Assembly (NCBI GenBank): GCA_016872645.1
Contig: VGZH01000065.1
Location: 1-33,284, forward strand
Direction: 5' to 3'
Length of the DNA stretch: 33,284 nt
From: Planctomycetota bacterium
Lineage (GTDB): Bacteria; Planctomycetota; Planctomycetia; Planctomycetales; Planctomycetaceae
Positions 28,327 to 33,284 of this stretch are shown piece after piece (position 1 is the stretch's first letter; the number at the start of each line of letters is the position of its first letter). Under the pieces are notes generated by a model. That model was not told the origin of the DNA. It worked only from the letters and a program-made list of their open reading frames with translations, and ran no database searches. The translations under genes were made by a program, and so were the position numbers.

Positions 28327-28905
28327 ATGAGCTTTGTCATGACTTGCTGTCGCCGATTCACACAAACCGTCCGGTCTTTTCGTCGCCAGACTTTGAACTG
28401 GCGGACCGCCCGGTCGTTGTGCGCGCTGTGGTTCGCATTGACCGCGATTGGCTTCCCGTCGAACTTGTCACTGCTTGGCGGATCCAGTTGTGCCAGAGCT
28501 CCAAATCAGAATTGCCATTGCTCAGTCGCCAAGCGACTTTCGGGAACCTGCTGCTGCGCTCGCGGTTCGATGCCAAAGACCGTTTCAACATGCTGTTCTG
28601 CCAAACAGCAAACACCCCGATCACCCGTTGGGAATGACTGTCGCCTTAAAACGCCCGCTCGGGCTGTGGTCGCAAACTCGCCAAAAGTCGAATTGAGCAT
28701 CGCTCGCTGCAATTGCAGTTCCGAAGCACCGGACAATTTGTTGCTCACGCAAGACCCACGATTGCCCGCGACAACGTCGGTGGTCGTGTTGCCTGAGACA
28801 TCGGTCTCGTTTGTCGTGCTCCCCGTAGAACGGGTCGAGAGCGCGTTCCTGCTGCCGCCGGTGCCACCGCCGAAGCTGGTCCTCGAAGACGCCGCGGTCA
28901 TCTAG
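28327..28905 (+). CDS. Cys-rich exported or membrane protein of unknown function
   Basis: A 192-residue protein. After a basic N-terminus with two Cys, a hydrophobic stretch at about 31-50 looks like an uncleaved anchor or long signal peptide. Residues 55-130 hold a cysteine cluster: CHC at 63-65, CCC at 75-77, CC at 89-90, C 105 and CNC at 128-130. The rest is Val/Pro-rich and ends LVLEDAAVI. The arrangement suggests metal or disulfide chemistry outside the cytoplasm. I chose the ATG at 28327; a start 15 codons earlier is possible. It is followed by two DUF1559 genes and a DUF4198 gene. I do not recognise the family. Confidence 0.65.
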   Translation: MSFVMTCCRRFTQTVRSFRRQTLNWRTARSLCALWFALTAIGFPSNLSLLGGSSCARAPNQNCHCSVAKRLSGTCCCARGSMPKTVSTCCSAKQQTPRSPVGNDCRLKTPARAVVANSPKVELSIARCNCSSEAPDNLLLTQDPRLPATTSVVVLPETSVSFVVLPVERVESAFLLPPVPPPKLVLEDAAVI

Positions 28906-29011
28906 CCGATTCGAGTCGACGCTCTTCGAGCGTTTGAGTCGAGCTTGTCGATGCTGGCGTTCGATGTCGTTGTTGCCCGAATTTCCCTCAAGACATCAGA
29001 GGATCTGTCCC

Positions 29012-30112
29012 ATGAAGGCTTCCGTACCGCGCCGAGTGCGCGGCTTCACGCTTATTGAATTGCTTGTCGTCATTGCCATCATCGCGATCTTGATCGCGCT
29101 GCTGTTGCCCGCCGTCCAAAACGCTCGCGAAGCGGCCCGCCGAAGTCAGTGCAAGAACAACCTCAAACAGTGGGGGTTGGCTCTCCAGAATTACGAGAGC
29201 ACGTTCCGAGCGTTCCCACTGACGAACGCCCAAAACTACTTGCCGAACACACAAGGCTTTTCGCCGCAGGCTCGGTTGCTGGCTTATCTGGAGCAGGCCA
29301 ATCTGCAAAAGAAAATCGACTTCAAACAACCGGCGTTCACCGGGCCGTTCAACGCGCTGGTTCCGAACCCGCTGTTCGCGTCCGTCTTCGCTCAGACCCT
29401 TCCCGTAGCACTGTGTCCGAGCGATCCCGCTCCAGCTCTGAATGTTGGAACTGGCGGCGCGATTTACTGCGGCATCAATTACATGCTCAGCTACGGCAGC
29501 GGAACTGGCGCGAAATACGATCTCCGCTGGCGGACCGATGGCATCGTCTATGAGAACTCAAACGCGACGTTCCGCGACATTCGAGACGGCACATCCAACA
29601 CCGTCGCGATGAGCGAGACCGTCCGAAGCGTGGGGGCCGACTTCACGCTGCCAGCCGGAACGTTGCCGCCATTTCCGTATCAAGCGACGCTCAATGGGTC
29701 GTCGGGAGTCAGCCCGAATTTGCAGACGACTCAGGGGTTGGCCGCGACAGGCGGCGCTTGGTTGGCATTCAACGCCGGCGGAGTCATTCAGAATCCAAAT
29801 CTCAACTCCGTTTGGCCAACCATGACCAGTTGGCGTGGAGCGGCTAGCGCGGCGCTGCGTGGTCGTGGGACAAGCTGGGCACATTCCGGAGCGATCAGCA
29901 CGCTGACGAACGGCTACAGCCCGCCGAACAGCCGTATCCCGGACGTCGTGACACACTTCACCGGTTTCTTCGGCCCGCGCAGTTTTCACGACGGTGGTGC
30001 TCACGCCCTGTTGTGCGATGGCTCCGTGCGCTATCTCAGCAACAGCATCGACACCGCGATGCACCGAGCCATTCACAGCCGCGACGGTCGCGAACCTGTG
30101 AGCAGCTTCTGA
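29012..30112 (+). CDS. DUF1559 protein with type IV pilin-like N-terminus
   Basis: A 366-residue protein. The N-terminus carries a prepilin-peptidase site, [16 protein letters not shown], with cleavage after Gly and Glu at position +5, followed by a continuous hydrophobic helix and [14 protein letters not shown]. The body matches DUF1559 (SBP_bac_10), a family hugely expanded in planctomycetes, and ends with the typical [18 protein letters not shown], which carries the H-x-G-G and DGSVR landmarks. Such proteins are thought to be pseudopilins or surface structural proteins; the function is not established. GAGG lies 10 bases before the ATG; an earlier start at 28934 would place a long non-leader extension before the pilin motif. 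Another DUF1559 gene follows 59 bp downstream. Confidence 0.93.
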   Translation: MKASVPRRVRGFTLIELLVVIAIIAILIALLLPAVQNAREAARRSQCKNNLKQWGLALQNYESTFRAFPLTNAQNYLPNTQGFSPQARLLAYLEQANLQKKIDFKQPAFTGPFNALVPNPLFASVFAQTLPVALCPSDPAPALNVGTGGAIYCGINYMLSYGSGTGAKYDLRWRTDGIVYENSNATFRDIRDGTSNTVAMSETVRSVGADFTLPAGTLPPFPYQATLNGSSGVSPNLQTTQGLAATGGAWLAFNAGGVIQNPNLNSVWPTMTSWRGAASAALRGRGTSWAHSGAISTLTNGYSPPNSRIPDVVTHFTGFFGPRSFHDGGAHALLCDGSVRYLSNSIDTAMHRAIHSRDGREPVSSF

Positions 30113-30171
30113 TCTGATTCGCAGTCGATTAGAAGCACTGAACACGAACACGCCCAACCGGAGGATTCTTC

Positions 30172-31065
30172 ATGATCTCACGCCAGCAACGCACGGGGTT
30201 CACACTCATCGAACTTCTTGTCGTCATCGCAATCATTGCGATCTTGATCGCGCTGCTACTGCCGGCGGTCCAGGCTGTTCGCGAGTCAGCCCGCCGAACC
30301 GAGTGCCGTAACAATCTCAAACAGTTTGGCCTCGCTTTGCACAACTATGCCGCGACGCATCAGGTGTTGCCACCGGGGTACCTCTACAAGCCTGATCCCA
30401 ACGGGAACGCGATGGGCCTGGGTTGGGGAGCGATGATTCTGCCAATGCTGGAGCAGGGGAAACTTTATCGCCAATTCGATTTCAATCGACCGGTATGGGA
30501 CAACGCCAATACGGCTCCACGAATGCGACAGTTGCGAATGTTTCTTTGTCCGACTGATCCGGTTTCCGAGGGTTCGTTCGTCAACATGGGCGGACCGCCG
30601 GCGGAGCAGTACGCGATGGGCTGCTACGTCGCCAATTTCGGCCCGCCCGATTTGGATGAAAACCAGGAACAGCGTGACGGCGTCTTCAGCCGCAACAGCG
30701 CGACGAAGATCGCACATGTTTCAGACGGGCTTTCACAAACGCTGTTCGCCGGCGAGCGGGTCAACGGACCATTTCGGATCGCGGCCTCACACGGCGTCCA
30801 CTTCGCCTACGAAACGACTTGGTGCTGCGCCGTTCGTGAAGCCTCCGACCCCGCTGACGACCACGGCCACATGGTTCTCTTCCATGCCAGTCACCCGCCC
30901 AATGACCCGGCCAGCGACGATCGCGACGTCTCCTCAGCGCACCAGTCGGTTTCACATTTCTTGATGGGAGACGGTCGCGTCCGAGGTCTCAGCGTAAACA
31001 TCAACTTTTTCGTGTATCAAGCTCTAAGCACTCGTACGGGTCACGAGAGCGTCGCCGACGAGTAA
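30172..31065 (+). CDS. DUF1559 protein with type IV pilin-like N-terminus (second copy)
   Basis: A 297-residue relative of the preceding gene, with the same prepilin site ([16 protein letters not shown]) and helix, then AVRESARRTECRNNLKQFGLALHNY. The body is shorter by about 70 residues. The C-terminus has SHFLMGDGRVRGLSVNINFFVYQAL, the equivalent of the DGSVR landmark. GGAGG sits 8 bases before the ATG. It is followed by a DUF4198 gene 65 bp downstream. The two copies share codon-level identity over the leader region, as expected from recent duplication or constraint on this helix, but their bodies differ clearly, so they are not a fresh tandem copy. Confidence 0.93.
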   Translation: MISRQQRTGFTLIELLVVIAIIAILIALLLPAVQAVRESARRTECRNNLKQFGLALHNYAATHQVLPPGYLYKPDPNGNAMGLGWGAMILPMLEQGKLYRQFDFNRPVWDNANTAPRMRQLRMFLCPTDPVSEGSFVNMGGPPAEQYAMGCYVANFGPPDLDENQEQRDGVFSRNSATKIAHVSDGLSQTLFAGERVNGPFRIAASHGVHFAYETTWCCAVREASDPADDHGHMVLFHASHPPNDPASDDRDVSSAHQSVSHFLMGDGRVRGLSVNINFFVYQALSTRTGHESVADE

Positions 31066-31116
31066 CAATTATTGCAGGGATATTTCTTGTCTGTTTCGTT
31101 CATTTTCCGATCATCA

Positions 31117-31128
31117 GAGGAGCTCCTC
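31117..31128 (+). promoter_or_regulatory. Palindromic ribosome-binding site of the DUF4198 gene
   Basis: GAGGAGCTCCTC is a perfect 12-bp palindrome whose left half is the GAGGAG ribosome-binding site, ending 2 bases before the ATG. The right half could pair with another copy in a dimer, or an operator could sit here; as a hairpin it has no loop, so folding by itself is unlikely. Confidence 0.4.
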
Positions 31129-31130
31129 AC

Positions 31131-31943
31131 ATGAATGCGATCTGCCAGTTTTTGGCTAGTGGAATCTTTGCCGTCGTGGCCCTGTGGTCCTCGAACTCGC
31201 TGGCTCACGACACCTGGGTGCAGACCAACACGAACTTGATTCGATCCGGTGACGCCGTTCACATCGACTTGATGCTCGGCAATCATGGGAACGAGCATCG
31301 GGATTTCAAGTTGGCCAGCAAGGTCGCTCTCGACGGCTGCTCGCTGCGAGTGATCGCTCCTAGCGGTCGGCGTTACGACGTGAAGGATCGCCTGACTGAT
31401 ACCGGCTACACGCCGAAGGAAGGCTTCTGGTCGTCACGTTTCGTCGCATCGGAACCGGGGCTGTACGTTGTCGAGCACTCGGTCGACAAACTGGTCAATC
31501 ACGGCAAGCCCGCCCGATCGCTCAAGAGTGCGAAGACGATGTTCGTGGTCAGCAAGTCGCTCGACAAAGTCCCACAAAACAATCCCGGCTTTGACCGTGT
31601 CTTCGGCCATGCGTTGGAAATCATCCCCGTTACGAACCCAGTCACACCAATGGGGCCGGGGCAAAAAATGGCGGTCAAACTGCTGTTGAAAGGCCAGCCT
31701 CTCGCGAATTCGCAAGTGTCGTTCATTCCTCGCAGCGAACCGCTGACCGAAGCATTCGACGACCGTTTTGAACGCAAGACCGACGCGAACGGACTCGCGC
31801 ATTTCACTCCCAAGTCGGGCGACTACTACTTGATCGTCGCTCACCTGAAGACCGACGAAAGCGGCGAGGGCTTCGAGGCGACATCGTACTCGGCCACGCT
31901 GACCGTCTTTGTCCCAGAGATTTGCCCCTGCTGCGGAGAGTGA
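31131..31943 (+). CDS. DUF4198 exported protein
   Basis: A 270-residue protein with a signal peptide cleaved after LAHDT-type sequence (about residue 25; the His of this AHDTW motif is a family hallmark). The body is made of beta-sandwich domains: residues 30-130 (TNLIRSGDAVHIDLMLGNHG) and a carboxypeptidase-regulatory-like domain at about 175-265 (VKLLLKGQPLANSQVSF). It belongs to DUF4198, related to NikK-type periplasmic parts of nickel/cobalt uptake systems. The mature N-terminal His and the C-terminal CPCCGE motif are possible metal ligands. It follows two DUF1559 genes and a Cys-rich gene on the same strand. No transporter membrane subunit is in the window, so the metal role is inference. 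Confidence 0.85.
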   Translation: MNAICQFLASGIFAVVALWSSNSLAHDTWVQTNTNLIRSGDAVHIDLMLGNHGNEHRDFKLASKVALDGCSLRVIAPSGRRYDVKDRLTDTGYTPKEGFWSSRFVASEPGLYVVEHSVDKLVNHGKPARSLKSAKTMFVVSKSLDKVPQNNPGFDRVFGHALEIIPVTNPVTPMGPGQKMAVKLLLKGQPLANSQVSFIPRSEPLTEAFDDRFERKTDANGLAHFTPKSGDYYLIVAHLKTDESGEGFEATSYSATLTVFVPEICPCCGE

Positions 31944-31990
31944 CGCTGGAGTGGAGTGCCAGATCGTCGGACGAGAACTAAACTCAGCCG

Positions 31991-33284
31991 ATGATGGAAA
32001 GCCCTACTGACACACCTGACCGACGATTTCTTGATCCCGTTCTCCAGCGCGAGTTCGCGGTCGAGATCGTGCGCCGGCTGAAAGAGGCCAACTTCACCGC
32101 GCTGTGGGCCGGCGGTTGCGTGCGCGATCATCTGCTCGGCAAGATGCCGAAGGATTACGACGTCGCGACCAGTGCGACCCCCAAGCAGGTGAAGAAGGTC
32201 TTCGCAAAACGCAAGACCGTCGATGTGGGAGCCAGCTTCGGGGTCATCATGGTCGTCGGCCCGCGCGGAGCGGGCGAGGTCGAGGTCGCGACATTTCGCA
32301 GCGACGGCTCGTACTCCGACGGCCGGCGGCCCGATTCGGTCACTTTCAGTTCGCCGGAGGAGGACGCTCAGCGGCGAGATTTCACGATCAACGGGATGTT
32401 CTTCGACCCGCTCGAACACAAAGTCCTCGACTTTGTCGGGGGCGAACGCGACCTCAGCCAAGGCTACATCCGCGCGATCGGCGATCCACACGCGAGAATG
32501 CGCGAAGACAAGCTTCGCATGTTGCGAGCCATCCGTTTCACGGCATCCCTGGAGTTCGGCCTCGCCCGCACCACTAAGGCCGCTGTCACCGAGATGGCAC
32601 CGCAGATTCATGTCGTCAGCGCGGAGCGGATCGCGGCGGAGCTGCGGCGGATACTGACGGACCAGCATCGACACGTCGCGGTCGCACTGGCGAACGAAGT
32701 CGGCTTACTACGAGAGATTCTTCCCGAAGTCGTATTGCACGGACAGAACAGTGCTGATCCCGAATCGGAAAGTCGAAAGCCACAGCAGGTCCTCGCGACC
32801 TCAGAGAACCTTAGCCCTCAACTGACAGCCCTCCGGCTGTTGCAAGAGCCGTCGTTCGAACTGGCCTTTGCCATGCTGCTGCGCGACGTATCCAACGTCG
32901 AAGCGATCTGCCGTCGCTTGAAGCTCTCGAACGATGAGCTCGAACGAACCGCCTGGCTCGTCCGGCAGCAGGACGCCTTGCGCGAGCCAGACAAACTCCG
33001 CCTTGCGCAGCTCAAACGCCTGCTTGCCCATCCATTCCGCGACGATCTGCTGTCTCTGATGCGCGCCACGTTGTTCTCCGAACGAGCCGACCTGCATCCG
33101 GTCCTGTTCTGCGAACAATTTCTAGAAGCAACACCACCCGACGTCCTCAACCCACCGCCGCTCGTGACCGGCAATGACCTGATTGCTGTTGGCTTGAAAC
33201 CGGGTCCGCGATTCAAGCAGTTACTCGACGAAGCCTGCGACGCGCAGCTCAACGGCGAGCTGATCAGTCACGAAGCAGCGATGG
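31991..33284 (+). CDS. tRNA nucleotidyltransferase (CCA-adding enzyme), partial
   Basis: The frame is open from 31991 to the window edge, 431 codons, and lacks only a short C-terminal end. It is a class II nucleotidyltransferase: GGCVRDHLLGKMPKDYDVATSA near residues 42-63 holds the catalytic DYD, and RRDFTINGMFFDP near 128-140 is the motif C region. DKLRMLRAIRFTASL marks the nucleotide-selecting helix. No HD hydrolase domain is visible, unlike the gammaproteobacterial enzyme. It adds or repairs the CCA end of tRNAs; the tRNA-Cys gene in this window does not encode its CCA, consistent with need for this enzyme. Two adjacent ATG codons (31991 and 31994) are possible starts; no strong ribosome-binding site is visible. 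Confidence 0.9.
   Translation, partial: MMESPTDTPDRRFLDPVLQREFAVEIVRRLKEANFTALWAGGCVRDHLLGKMPKDYDVATSATPKQVKKVFAKRKTVDVGASFGVIMVVGPRGAGEVEVATFRSDGSYSDGRRPDSVTFSSPEEDAQRRDFTINGMFFDPLEHKVLDFVGGERDLSQGYIRAIGDPHARMREDKLRMLRAIRFTASLEFGLARTTKAAVTEMAPQIHVVSAERIAAELRRILTDQHRHVAVALANEVGLLREILPEVVLHGQNSADPESESRKPQQVLATSENLSPQLTALRLLQEPSFELAFAMLLRDVSNVEAICRRLKLSNDELERTAWLVRQQDALREPDKLRLAQLKRLLAHPFRDDLLSLMRATLFSERADLHPVLFCEQFLEATPPDVLNPPPLVTGNDLIAVGLKPGPRFKQLLDEACDAQLNGELISHEAAM

Overview
The window reads as a stretch of a planctomycete chromosome. The evidence is a set of family signatures typical of that phylum: a planctomycete-cytochrome/DUF1549/DUF1553 protein paired with a DUF1501 protein, two DUF1559 proteins with pilin-like N-termini, a Ca-binding repeat protein with a LEPR-XLL-like N-terminal sorting motif, and many exported or lipoprotein-like proteins. 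No rRNA, phage, IS element or CRISPR array is visible. The one RNA gene is tRNA-Cys(GCA) at 15842-15914 (minus), behind a clear sigma70-type promoter. Its CCA end is not encoded, which fits the tRNA nucleotidyltransferase gene at the right edge.

Left part (1-5914, plus strand): the Lys/Glu-rich tail of a truncated gene and a hairpin terminator, a zinc-ribbon membrane protein, then the DUF1549/DUF1553 and DUF1501 pair. A 16-bp palindrome separates these from a convergent minus-strand group (5942-9026): a fumarylacetoacetate-hydrolase-family hydratase, a DadA-type FAD amino acid dehydrogenase and a TauE/SafE transporter. Diverging from it on the plus strand are an MFS transporter, an ABC ATPase that overlaps it by 4 bp, and glycerol kinase (9237-12814).

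Middle part: an 817-residue RTX-like repeat protein, a terminator, tRNA-Cys, an HD-domain phosphohydrolase and a small winged-helix-like protein on plus. An OmpA-type lipoprotein follows on minus. Diverging from it is a very acidic protein with an excisionase-type HTH at the N-terminus, about 17 short S-(D/G)-(V/I)-x-L repeats, and a C-terminal membrane helix.

Right part: a minus-strand run of four genes (26930 down to 21221) encodes a proline-rich lipoprotein, a coiled-coil protein (4-bp overlap), a HEAT-repeat protein with repeats on both sides of a central membrane helix, and a second lipoprotein. This is the best candidate here for an undescribed envelope assembly. A GH5-like glycosidase on minus diverges from a plus-strand series: a Cys-rich exported protein, two DUF1559 proteins and a DUF4198 protein ending in a Cys-Pro-Cys-Cys motif, possibly a metal-handling locus. 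The window ends inside the tRNA nucleotidyltransferase gene.

All functions come from motifs read by eye; no database search was run.
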